A DNA stretch of 64,000 bases from Norana najaformis (taxonomy: Eukaryota; Annelida; Clitellata; Crassiclitellata; Hormogastridae), in the NCBI GenBank assembly GCA_964023275.1, contig OZ029918.1, forward strand, positions 32,731,739 through 32,795,738, written 5' to 3'. The notes beneath the pieces are model-generated. The model worked only from the letters and a program-made list of their open reading frames with translations, made no database searches and was not told the DNA's origin. Numbering within the stretch: position 1 is the stretch's first letter; the number at the start of each line of letters is the position of its first letter. Below are positions 54,547-64,000 of the stretch, piece by piece. A program made the translations under genes and the position numbers.

Positions 54547-55845
54547 TCATCGCTTCCTCTTTGCTCTCTTCCTCTTTTCCGTTTTGCGTATCTTGTGCAG
54601 TCGGCCGATGCTTACTCCTTGGCGGCGTTTCGTTAACATGTGCTGCTCCACGAGGCTGGCCAACTGACCACGTTCGGCCAACATCGTGAGAAACGTACAG
54701 ATGAACTGGTCGTAGTTATGCGTACGGCGACAATCGTCAATCTGTTGACAAATGATTGTAACCAAAACCTCACCAAAGTCGGCTTTTCCCATAAGCACTA
54801 AACTGCATTTTAACACACCAAAACCACTGAAACAACATCTCACTGAGCTCGCCCAATTCAGCCATAAACTGCAATTGAGTAAATTCGATGAGCAAATTAT
54901 AGCCATTTTCAAATACATCATTAACTGATCCTCTAAACTATTTATTGAAAGTACATATATATTATATGCATTATATATATATATATATATATAATACATT
55001 ATATCTAAAGTATATATATTGCATGCTAAGTTCTAGATCTTCTAACAGAAAACTTGCCTTAAAGAAACCACAAAAATTACTGTAAAAATAAATCAGTTCA
55101 GTATTCTGAAGTGTGATTATGCTTCCATTACTCTTAGCAGTCGTCCATAAATGACGTCCGCAGAGGGGGAGGGATAAATCACCTAAATGCGGACAAGGAG
55201 GGTTTGCCCAATGCGGGCGTCCCCATCTAAATTTGGTACATACAGTTATTTCAGTACAACCTATACTGCACTGGATTTAATTAGGGTCCCTTTGCTGAAT
55301 GTGGGAGTATCAAGTACCCCACTCTGTAGCACCAATAGCTGTAAACGATCAACAGGATAGCCTAATCTAGGTCAGTACTCAGAGTGCAGACTTCAGCAAA
55401 AGGGGTTGGGGAGGATAATGCCAAATGCTGAAAGATGACAAGAAGGTGGAGTGAAGGGTTCAGAGTAGGTTAGACATCCTTTATGACCCCTTGTGTAAGA
55501 GACTATTTCTTCACTTTTCTGTAATGATAAGCAGTCCATGTAGTGTGAGGAGAGCTTTTGAGAGGTACTTAGGTGCTGTATTATTTGTTTAGACACATGC
55601 ACAAATACTTACGCACACATACATTTACACATATATAAACATATATACAGACACACATACGTGCATATTATGACAACCAAACACATACAAATCTACTGAA
55701 TAATTAATATATATATATATATATATATTGTAATGATGTTTGTTCAACTGACTTTGTACTTGCGTCGTTTTTCTTTCTCGTCTCGTAAATTGGTCTCACA
55801 CACGCCAATTTCACTTTCAACGATTTTAAACAGAGACAAGAGATC
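54547..55845 (-). CDS. BAP1: BAP1 exons 11-12, ULD and basic tail
   Basis: Exon 11 (55845-55753): [28 protein letters not shown], matching human [20 protein letters not shown]. Exon 12 (54741-54547): [20 protein letters not shown] to KRKRAKRKR and TGA. The ULD binds ASXL and nucleosomal ubiquitin in the family. Confidence 0.96.
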
Positions 55846-58212
55846 CTGAAAAAATTCAGCATATCACTGCAGTTAAACTGTGAACTAACTTCTATGCATT
55901 ATTCTAGCACTGTGTTCAAGTTTCAACAGTTCATAGTTTGTGAACTATAGCAAAATATTCAGCCTCAACAGACCGCCTCCCTGATTTTGACTTGACAGGA
56001 TGCCTGTGAATTAGAAGAAATCTGGTAATTACGATTATGATTACAACAAATGTAAAACAAATGGTGCACTATCACAGTACACTCTTAACAGTGGTGAATC
56101 ATTAACGGCAAAATTATTCGACAGGTGCAATGAAATTCATGCAACAGACCTTGGGTGTGAATCCTTGTCCTGTGCTGCTATCCTTCTTCCAGCTTTTCTT
56201 CTCAGCCGTGCCTTTAGACTTCTCATCCTTAGACGCTTCTGTCTGTGTCCGATCCTGTCCGCTGTCCAACGTCATGTCGCTCTGGTCCACATCGCAACTG
56301 CTGCCCTCTCCGTTGCTCGTATCCAGCATAAACTTGCAAGGTAACGACGAACTATCGCCCACAACGTATCCGTAACTCTGTTCTATGCTGTATTTCTGAT
56401 AGAGATTTTGATCCGAATTACTGTGAACGGATCCAGGGCTGGAGCAGGCATCTGAGGAGCTCAGGAGGCTAGCCACCTCTGATGCCGTGTCAGTTGTTGA
56501 CCCAGTCATGGACCTCGGAGAAGAAACGGAAGCAAACTTTGTCTGGATGACTAGCGGCTTTGAGACGTCTGTTCCATCCAGCGAAGACAGACTGGAAAGC
56601 ATTCCGTCAGGATTTCCGTCGCTCACGGATATGTGGATCTTGACCTGGCCATCCGCTTCCACGGCCGCCTCGAGCTGTTTTGCGTTCAGTCGATTTAGGT
56701 CAACTGGCTCATTGAAGCTGTCCAGCAGCATGATGCTGTCCGTTGTCCGACCGCTCAAGCATGACAGGAAGTCACCGTCAGAGCCGCTGACTGATGGCAC
56801 GTCGGCGGCGGATAAGTCAAGGCCGGGCAAGACGACATCAGCAGACGAGGATGACAAGGAGGATGCTGCCTCAGCTGCTCTTCTTCCTGCCCTCAGAGGC
56901 TGCTTTGCTGAAGGTATGGAGTCTGGTAGGTCGAGATGGAGACCGGCCGCAGCTGCAGCCGCCGCCTCTCGGGCAGCCACTGAACGTGTCACAATCGGCT
57001 CCACTTTGCTGTACTTGGCAGACTGAGGCTCACTGCCACCACCAGCACCAGTCACTTTAACCATCTACACCAAACACCACAAAAATACAGAGAACCATTA
57101 TCGTAATCTCAAGATTTCTACAGCCTCCAATGATAGCGGGAACCAGCTTATTCACAAGTACTAAGCCAAAACAAAATCGATAGGCAGAAAGGGTTCAGTT
57201 CCAGGTCATGATCCAAGAGTCAGGCAGGGAGACAATCAGACGGTATGGTGGATGGTGTTTGGAATTTAAATATTTGAATTGGAATTGATCATTTTAACCA
57301 ACTACAAGGGAGAACACACAAAACAGTAAATCATTGGATAACATTAATTATTTTAACCAACACCACAAAAGAACACTGTCATCAAGTAGTGCGGTTTAGA
57401 GAAAGCGCTCAAAAGCACTGCACTTCGAGCTGGAAGAATCAGCAAAGTTAGACTCTTGCTGTGATCTTTGTCCAGTTAAGCCATTTCTGAATTTTCCACA
57501 CATCAATATCAGCTCACCAGGATTTCTCAAGCATCGGACCATCCTCTTGGAAAAATCATTCATAAAACGTCTAGTTTCATGTGACTCACTCAACATACAC
57601 ACTATGTTTACCTGGAATCACACCTGTTTTTATCAGTTACACAGACTTGTAAGCAGCACTTTGTTGAGGTTCTTAAAAGGCGCCATATAATCTATTCTAG
57701 ATTTCTATAGCGCCATTATTATAATGCCCCAAGGCATCAGTCGATGGTTGCTTCAAGTCAAAATCACAGTCAAAAATCATGAACCGTTGGAGAAGTCAGG
57801 TCGAATTCCAGTGGGTCAGAGAAACCAGACTTTTACACATATACACATTTTGATACAATGTAGAGCACCCTTTTTTCACTCTGAATTGAACGACGAAGTG
57901 AGGAAGTTTTCACCTGCTGAAGGGCTTCTAGAATGATCTGTCGGTTGGTTTTGAGTGTCTTCAGCTTCTGCTCATACTGCTGGCGACGGTCCGGAACAAC
58001 GGCCATCAGGTTGAATCGAATATCATGATATGGTTCACTGTACATCAAAACGTATTACCATTATCATTTCTATGCCATTGCACTAAACAAGATCAGCATG
58101 AAACACTGCGGCTCAGTTAATCAGTATGATTCCAAAATCTGGTCATATTTCTACTTACATTCTTGATGAGCTGCAATGGTCGCCTATGTGAAGGGTACAG
58201 AGTCTAAGGTCC

Positions 58213-58246
<34 letters not shown>

Positions 58247-61200
58247 TATTATTAATAATAATAATAATAACTGCCTAGCCGGTTGAGCTCCATCCTACTT
58301 TAGAGAGCTGTGTATTCTTTTATTCTTTATGTTGCAGATCTCTTCGCTCTGCAGCACAAGTTATTCTGGTTGCCCAACATCCCCTCCTTCCACAGTACAA
58401 CATGGTAGCTTTGATGTGGCAAGTTCCTCATTCTGGAACAGGCTGCCATGCACTTTGCGATGTCAGCTTCTTGCCTTTTCTCTGCCCCTCAGTTTCGTCA
58501 GCGATTGAAGACCATTCTGTTTAATCATGGTCTGTTTTTGCCAGCTGGGAGCATCTCTGAGTAGCTTTAAGAGGCACTATATAAATGTGTAAATACAATT
58601 ACTGGCACTGCGCAGTTGTGCATGAGGACTTGCTCAATGTTCCTACGTGGGAGGCTTGAACCTACACACCCCGTGGCACAAGTCAAGTGCTCAAACCAAT
58701 CAGTTATTGTTTCTTGTTAATGTTATTCTTATTGTATCAGTAGTATTCAATCATTCATTCAGAGCATCCAAATAGCAACCCTACAATGTATCTACTCTGA
58801 GGTTCTCCCAGCCCAGCTCTGGTGAATTGAACAGTTTTCAATTATATAAAATTTGGTGTAGGAGGAGATGCGATGAAGGAAAGGGAGTTTTCAGAAGTTA
58901 CTCCAGAACATGAACATCTGTTCTAAAGAAATGAAGTGAAATGCTTAATGGTTCTAAGCTCTCTAAAATGCAGCATTAGAATTTCAGTGAAAGTTAACAA
59001 ATTCAGTCTAATCACTTCAGTCGTTTAAGGTTTCACAGCATAAATCTTGTACAAATGTTTAATGTCATTCAGGTCTAAACTTAAGACTCATCTGTTTCAA
59101 CTTGCTTACCCACCAGTCTGATTTTGACTTGTGGTTCCCTGGCCTATAAGATTGGACCAGTTTCACTTGAAGCAACCACTCATTGATTATGATAATGATG
59201 CTATAGAAGTCATTACATTACATTAAATTTGATGACTTTGAACTCCACCATTCAACCTACTTACCCTCCAGTAGCCATTCCAAGTCGTTCAGTAATAACT
59301 CGCCGAAACGTCTCCGTCCAATCTTCTGCGCCCCTACCAGGTCCTAAGAAGAAGAGAAGTTCCTTAAGCTAACCCTATGGGGTACGAAGTGTTAGCGACT
59401 TAATTTTATTCACCTCACAAATAGATGAAGTGAGTCTGAAGAAACTCACTTTGTCCAACAACAACACATGCACACATCATCATCATCACTGCTGACACTG
59501 CATGTTTCTGTCAATAATCACTGGTCAGTATAAATGTTAATGTTATTCTTATGTTCTTGTTAATGTTATTCTGAAAGTTAATCCCAGCAACACATGTTGT
59601 TGTCAATTATCACTGGTCAGTATTACTGTTAATGTTATTCTTATGTTCTTGTTAATGTTATTCTGAATGCTAATCACCAGCATCACCATTAATGTTATTC
59701 TTTACCATGGTCTATTGGATGAGGTTTGAGGCCATCCAATTCGAAGAGGTGTCCGTTGATTGGTACATAGCTGACGTAGTGGAATGCCTCCTGAATGCGT
59801 CCGGCTGATATTCCCTGCTGCTTCTCAGGCAGACGACAAGGCTCTGGCCTGCAGAACAATGCAGCAGAGCCGAGTCTTGACAATGCCCACATACAAACCA
59901 CTCAGAGTTCAACAATAAACAATCGCCTATGAGGGATTCATAAAAGCCGACATATAAATGTTCAGAAACATGTATACATACATACACACAAATACAACCA
60001 CTTGTACATACATACATACAAACATACATAAATAATACATACATACATATTTTCCTACATACATACATACATGTGCACAGACATACCTACCATACATACA
60101 TACATCATAGTACAACCATGCAGTTCACAGAGCAGATTACAGCACCTAAGTCCTGGAAAAATAATAGTGATATTTAATGTCATCATCAAGAGCAATCAAG
60201 ATAAGAAAGCAACTTGCCTTGCATGGCTATTGTGGGCTTTAGCCAGGTCTGGCATATTGCCAATCGCAAGACCCTTGTCCTGTGGCAGAAGAAAATGTTG
60301 AATTAGATCAGAACTTTTTACAAAATAAGAACTGAGCAATTAAAAGAATTATTATTTTTTACCTGAAGTACTTATGATTCCTCAGGATTCCAGAAATTAG
60401 GGATTGCGTTGTTCTGGGGTATTACTATTATTATTATTATTATATTATTAATATTATTAAATGAGAAATAAACAAGATATTGCATTGATCTAGCAAGACA
60501 ATTCATGCTAACACTGAATAACAAATCCATGGATTTACTATTCATTGGGAATGGTTCTAGGCATAACATTAGCCTCTTCATATTGCATTTTTTTACACTT
60601 CCTGTGATGCATAGCTGAACAGGAACTGAGAATTAACACACAAAAAATGATGAAGTTACCTCTGGATTCATGGATCGTGTGAAATGCTTCAGTCGTGTTA
60701 ATATGTCGCCCAATTTGATTTTATTCTCACAGTTGAGCAGAACACTGAGCAAAGCATGAGTGGCACAAGAATTTGGAATCACCTTCAACCAGACAAATGA
60801 AAAGCAACTCATTCCACAGCAACTCATTTCACATACATCAATGCACCTCTGTGCATGAGGATGCTGGTTTGTGTCCAGGTCATGGCTTATTTCAGAGATT
60901 TGAATCTCGGTTTAGCACGGTCCGTACACGGAGACCTTAAATGGCGTGGCACCCATTCAAATGTGCAGCGGTGGTGAAGGATATCACCCAATTAATTCAC
61001 TTAGAAATGAGCAGGGTCGAGGCCATATGGTCACTATTTGAGAGATACTTACTATCAACTTCAAAATGTCAGGTTACATAGTCTTTGAGATAGCTAGTAA
61101 AAAAATTTTTAAACAGCCACTTCGTTGATGACTAAACTGTACATTCTAAACACCCATAACTCACAACATTAGAAATCCTCAAATGAAAATCTCAAAGTTT

Positions 61201-63457
61201 ACAATTTACTCCATAAAAAATCAACATAAACAAACCTGATGAGCAAAAAACATGGAATTAGTAATTTCATCATCAACTACAAAAGATTCTTCCTCCTGTG
61301 TGACCTTTCGGCGTGCTCGACGCTCCTCTATCCAACGAAACAAGAAGATGAATCCATAGACTGGACTGAAACACACAATCCACGCATAAGACTTTATGAA
61401 GCTCTTTAAGCTTGCAGAAACACAGCAGAAATTCTAGAATAAGCTATTCAACAGAAAGAGAATAAATCAGTCGACCAGTGTAGTAGAAATACAAGGTGTC
61501 TTCACTGACTCTTAGTGTTTCACTGTGAAAGCACAGTGCACCTTATCCAACAACTGTAGCCCTTACTTACTTATTTCAATCATTTGGCTCTTTGTTTCCA
61601 TTAAGCTGTTTGTAACAGTCGACGACTTCTAAGTTTATCTGTGCTTCTAAGAAGTTTACTCCGTGTTTTTCAAAGCCCTGTCGCATTCATCACGCTAATT
61701 CTGCTATGCTCACAGCTATATTACTGGGCGCTGAGTAAGACAAAATACAATTCATGGCACCAATACTAAAAATTTCTGTCACCATTTTGCCCAGCCCAGT
61801 TGGATTGCTGTCATCATACTGGGGCCTAAAGATCTGACAACTGTACTGTTTTACATCAGTGGTCAATTTATGCATTTGCTTTTGTTTCCCTTTAAGTTTT
61901 CAAGAATCCAGCATCATTCAGTTTTGGTCTCATAGTTACCTATCTTTGTTCCAGAGCCTTGATGATTGATAACTATCATTTTTTCAAATTTACAAAAAAA
62001 TAAAGGCAGTCTGAAGGTAATCAATTCTAAGTGGACTCCTTTTTTCAGATTTGGGCCCCGGGTCTCCAGTTTTGAGCCAATAGTTATGCTACTTCCTGAA
62101 AGATGGTCATTTCTCACCCTTCGATAGATTTCTGAAGGTCATAGATTTCTTCCACTTGTACTCCTTGAACACCTGAACGCATAAAGTCCAATAAACATAG
62201 ATTACAAACTTTAAGTTAACCATGCTGTTGCTAACCTATTAGGCATCAGCAATGGTGTTTGCAACAGAAGCCAATCTAAAGTGTGTGCAGTTCTTTGTGA
62301 AGTATACTATGTGTCTTGGTACATGCATACTCACCTGATCAAGAACACGTGGTTAGTGGTAACTTTTCTAGTTATCTCAGATTCAGATGTACTGTCAATG
62401 CGCATGCTATAAGTGCTTAAATAAATTTAAAAAATATCTGAGCATTGTTTGCTTTCTAATGAATCAATTGTTCTAAAAGAACTTTACATCACTTAGGCTA
62501 ATGTAAGCACCACTTGTGTAAGGTATGTATGGTGTTATATAATGTGTTTAGGTAGAAACTAATATGTGTTTACTATAAAGAGGAAAATGGTCAAGCAGAA
62601 TTCAACTCTTAAGAGGATGCTGAACTGCTACTGCTGATTTAGAGAAAGATTACAAAAGAAGCATGTTTCCAATTATTGATATTGAAGCAAAGAAAAGCAA
62701 ATCAAAGAAGGAAACACCAACTTTAGCAAACACCAGTACTTATATCTACAAGAGTCAGCATTAGCAACTTCTTGTGTAGCTCAAACGACACTGTCACAAA
62801 GTAACTGCAAAAAACTGAAAATAATAATAAATTGTCACAAAGTAACTGCAAAAAAACTGAAAATAATAATAAACTATGCTCTGGCCACATAAAATCATTG
62901 AAGCTTTAGTTATGTTCCAATACCTGTCTATGGTCATTAAAAATTGCTTTTCAGCAAGAGAAAGTAACACCATTTACCAAAGTCTTCAACCAAAAGAGTA
63001 AACAGTCCTGAAATCAAAACCATCATAATCCATAGTCAGTTTTTAGTATTTAATCTAATCAATATTTCACTGTTTAAAATGGTACATAATTCACTCGAAT
63101 AAGTGGTGAATGAAAAATTGTGCACTGTTAATTTTGTCTGAATGTTTTTTATGTGAAACATTCACGAAATTAAGGACATCCAGTTAATCATGGAAGGTGT
63201 TGCGCGGCCAACAAAACGCGTCTACAAAACAATTAACCTGTTTGTTCTACGACTTTACTCTGCTTTTGCTCCACGACAACACGGGATAAAGCTCTGGAAT
63301 ACGCTCTTTAACGCTATTTTCCAGTACAGTTGCTAGGACATCTTGGTACGGGCCAACTCCGGCTTCTGGGGATAATACAGTAAGCAGGCATCCATGTACG
63401 CCCAAATTCCTGCCACTTACCAGGATCGCTCTCCAGCTCCAACCAGCCTTTATTCAT
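54547..63457 (-). CDS. BAP1: BAP1/Calypso deubiquitinase, complete, 12 coding exons
   Basis: Nuclear UCH-family ubiquitin hydrolase. With ASXL proteins it removes ubiquitin from histone H2A (PR-DUB). Exons, 5' to 3': 63457-63421, 63007-62978, 62172-62118, 61365-61236, 60782-60660, 60279-60218, 59848-59706, 59343-59265, 58037-57914, 57064-56150, 55845-55753, 54741-54547. Total 1,986 nt, 661 residues plus TGA (human 729), and all phases agree. The start [13 protein letters not shown] is identical to human. Catalytic set: Q84 (FFAHQ), C90 ([16 protein letters not shown]), H169 ([11 protein letters not shown]), D184 (LFELDGL). The C-terminal ULD ([32 protein letters not shown]) and a basic tail (KRKRAKRKR) are present. 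I found no canonical HCF-1-binding tetrapeptide ([DE]HxY) in the middle region. Confidence 0.97.
54955..55000. repeat. AT-rich microsatellite
   Basis: TATATA alternation in BAP1 intron 11. A second short TA run lies at 55706-55728, with CACATA-type repeats before it. Positions 55020-55690 have no recognised element. Confidence 0.85.
56150..57064 (-). CDS. BAP1: BAP1 exon 10, disordered middle region
   Basis: 305 codons, open with no stop, joined in phase 0 after EALQQ (human EALQQLIRVT; here [10 protein letters not shown]). Recognisable human-like blocks are [20 protein letters not shown] and [15 protein letters not shown] (human ESTDTASEIGSAFNS). Otherwise Ala-, Ser- and Asp-rich and GC-rich relative to its neighbours. 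The antisense frame of 179 codons is a shadow. Confidence 0.93.
57100..57260 (-). mobile_element. LINE family A 3' end
   Basis: ATCGTAATCTCAAGATTTCT, ACCAGCTTATTCACAAGTAC and AAACAAAATCGATAGGCAG. Begins about 35 bp upstream of BAP1 exon 10. Positions 57270-57690 show no identified feature. Confidence 0.85.
57690..57850 (-). mobile_element. LINE family B relative, 3' UTR
   Basis: TATAATGCCCCAAGGCATCA and GTTGCTTCAAGTCAAAATCA match 35530-35580. Ends about 60 bp from BAP1 exon 9. Confidence 0.75.
58215..58272. repeat. AAT microsatellite with inverted ATT core
   Basis: AAT units, a central AATTATTATTAATAA inversion, then AAT units. Confidence 0.92.
58280..58610 (+). mobile_element. LINE family H 3' end
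   Basis: TCCTCATTCTGGAACAGGCTGC-type ORF2 end (SFWNRLP), then GCGATTGAAGACCATTCTGT and AAGAGGCACTATATAAATG. Longest copy of this family in the window. Confidence 0.8.
58610..58715 (-). mobile_element. tRNA-derived SINE, family D
   Basis: On the minus strand, CTGATTGGTTTGAGCACTTG (box A region) and GTAGGTTCAAGCCTCC (box B), then ATTGAGCAAGTCCTC as at 18890-18915. Confidence 0.78.
59060..59230 (+). mobile_element. LINE family B relative, 3' end
   Basis: GGTCTAAACTTAAGACTCAT ([13 protein letters not shown]), then a 3' UTR ending AAGTCATTACATTACATTAA. Lies 35 bp from BAP1 exon 8. Confidence 0.75.
59500..59705. repeat. Tandem duplication of about 95 bp
   Basis: ATCACTGGTCAGTAT and GTTAATGTTATTCTTATGTT occur twice in order (about 59518 and 59608). 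A third partial unit is at 59685. It abuts the donor of BAP1 exon 7. Confidence 0.88.
59706..59848 (-). CDS. BAP1: BAP1 exon 7, catalytic His and Asp
   Basis: [20 protein letters not shown] then [20 protein letters not shown] and PIDHG. Human: [20 protein letters not shown] and [20 protein letters not shown]. All four active-site residues are therefore present in this gene. Confidence 0.97.
59965..60110. repeat. CATA-type microsatellite
   Basis: Imperfect ACATACATACATACAAA units in BAP1 intron 6. Confidence 0.9.
60216..60217 (-). other. BAP1: GC 5' splice site of BAP1 intron 6
   Basis: Exon 6 (60279-60218, [20 protein letters not shown]) ends CATGCAAG|GCAAGT. The downstream acceptor (TTCTGCAG|GCC at 59849-59850) restores phase 2 and gives ARPEP as in human. 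GC-AG introns usually have this strong AG|GCAAGT context. A point error in the assembly is the alternative. Confidence 0.88.
60660..61365 (-). CDS. BAP1: BAP1 exons 4-5, catalytic Gln and Cys
   Basis: Exon 4 (61365-61236): [35 protein letters not shown], donor GTTTGT. Exon 5 (60782-60660): [32 protein letters not shown]. The intron falls between catalytic Gln and Cys. Confidence 0.97.
60840..61065 (+). mobile_element. tRNA-derived SINE, family E
   Basis: Longest plus-strand copy: TGCATGAGGATGCTGGTTTG head, GGCTTATTTCAGAGATTTGA, CAGCGGTGGTGAAGGATATC and GAGCAGGGTCGAGGCCATAT. Confidence 0.88.
61366..62117 (-). other. BAP1 intron 3
   Basis: No coding or repeat element recognised apart from AT-rich sequence. 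Confidence 0.6.
62793..62873. repeat. Two-copy 40-bp tandem duplication
   Basis: TGTCACAAAGTAACTGCAAA with an AACTGAAAATAATAATAAA end, repeated once with a one-base difference in the A run. In BAP1 intron 2. Confidence 0.95.
62978..63007 (-). CDS. BAP1: BAP1 exon 2, 30-bp micro-exon
   Basis: Encodes [10 protein letters not shown] between SDP and [14 protein letters not shown], identical to human [12 protein letters not shown]. Phase 1-1, acceptor TTTCAG, donor GTAAAT. Confidence 0.95.
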
Positions 63458-63784
63458 TGTTGAAGCCACTATGTAACGCAGTTTTTGGACGAACGACGAC
63501 GATACATCTGTGCTTTCCTGCCAAACACAGCGCTATCGGCTACCGGAAGCATGCGTAACACAACAACGTTAGACGCGTAAACAAGTAAGTACGTCGAGAA
63601 TTCTAATAAAAGACCTTTTCCTTAAGCTAACCCCAGAAGCAATCAACCATTAGTATAATCGAAGTGTTAGCGACTTCATTTTCTTAGCTTCGGCATATGA
63701 GGGATGTTAGCGACAATAGGGCAAAGTAGTTTGGGGCAAAGGGGAGAATTAATCGGAATGGTTTAATTGTAAATATACTGTAAC
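63458..63784. other. BAP1 upstream region
   Basis: Should hold the BAP1 5' UTR and promoter; no TATA box stands out. A segment at 63620-63680 (CCTTAAGCTAACCCC and CGAAGTGTTAGCGACTT) recurs in shorter form at 59361-59410. Confidence 0.6.
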
Positions 63785-64000
63785 TGTTTATTCCCAGTCG
63801 CTGGCGTCATTTCGTTCTCAACTTAAGACTTACCTTTTTCAAAATGCTTATCCGCCGTATTCTGCCTCTTTGTCTTAGTGGTGTGATCTCCTGAATATTG
63901 ACCAAGTTTCGGCTTGGTTTTTGTCGGCCGCTGCTTGAGCCGCTGTCTCTCTACCCGACTCTTGGATCTTGACCCGGAACCGAACCCTTTTGCCTATCGA
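63785..64000 (+). mobile_element. Mosaic LINE: family B 3' end joined to family A 3' UTR, off right edge
   Basis: 63785-63920 encodes FRSQLKTYLFQNAYPP-type family B sequence and part of its 3' UTR (GAATATTGACCAAGTTTCGG). From about 63925 the sequence becomes family A 3' UTR (CTCTTGGATCTTGACC, CCCTTTTGCCTATCGA), in the same orientation and without the family B ATT tail. Confidence 0.75.

Noticed and set aside
56487-57026. 179-codon plus-strand frame
   Set aside because: Antisense shadow of BAP1 exon 10, which has clear homology on the other strand.

Overview
The window is intron-rich, AT-rich animal DNA. It carries three conserved metazoan genes embedded in a dense mosaic of LINE fragments, tRNA-derived SINEs and tandem repeats. 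The proteins are close enough to vertebrate orthologues to align by eye along most of their length. That, together with the repeat style, suggests a non-vertebrate bilaterian, most likely a lophotrochozoan; I lean towards a gastropod mollusc but cannot prove it from this sequence. No prokaryotic or organellar features, no rRNA, no CRISPR and no LTR or virus-like element were recognised.

Layout. (1) Positions 2220-8599, minus strand: the N-terminal half of TRAPPC9 (NIBP/Trs120), a subunit of the TRAPPII Rab-GEF complex. Eight coding exons join in phase and the gene runs off the left edge. Its next intron holds a large minisatellite (859-2120). (2) 8.6-17.4 kb: an intergenic stretch between divergent TRAPPC9 and agrin, made almost wholly of transposon debris. 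It includes a LINE nested in another LINE (10155-12660), a 0.77-kb element with about 145-bp inverted repeats (13693-14462), and a 216-bp TA tract. (3) 17359-53209, plus strand: a full agrin gene of about 30 coding exons that join without a phase conflict into about 1,718 codons. The order is signal peptide and NtA, eight Kazal/follistatin-like units, two extra Cys-rich modules, two laminin-EGF modules, a ninth Kazal unit, two candidate mini-exons, an EB-like module, a Thr-rich tandem-repeat region, LamG, EGF, LamG. The SEA domain and first LamG of vertebrate agrin are not seen. (4) 53210-54546: a short convergent intergenic region. (5) 54547-63457, minus strand: a complete BAP1/Calypso deubiquitinase gene, 12 coding exons and 661 codons, with an intact Gln-Cys-His-Asp catalytic set and C-terminal ULD. 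(6) 63.5-64 kb: BAP1 upstream DNA and a mosaic LINE piece running off the right edge.

The genes belong to unrelated processes: vesicle trafficking, basement membrane and synapse organisation, and chromatin deubiquitination. TRAPPC9 and AGRN are head to head; AGRN and BAP1 are tail to tail. The most noteworthy observations concern agrin: a conserved SGSGSG glycosaminoglycan site between Kazal 7 and 8, extra Cys-rich modules not found in vertebrate agrin, two phase-1 mini-exons flanking a 46-bp alternating purine-pyrimidine tract, and a coding 39-bp repeat. In BAP1 they are a GC-AG intron and a 30-bp micro-exon. Exon boundaries are my reading of splice consensus plus phase and homology, not transcript data.
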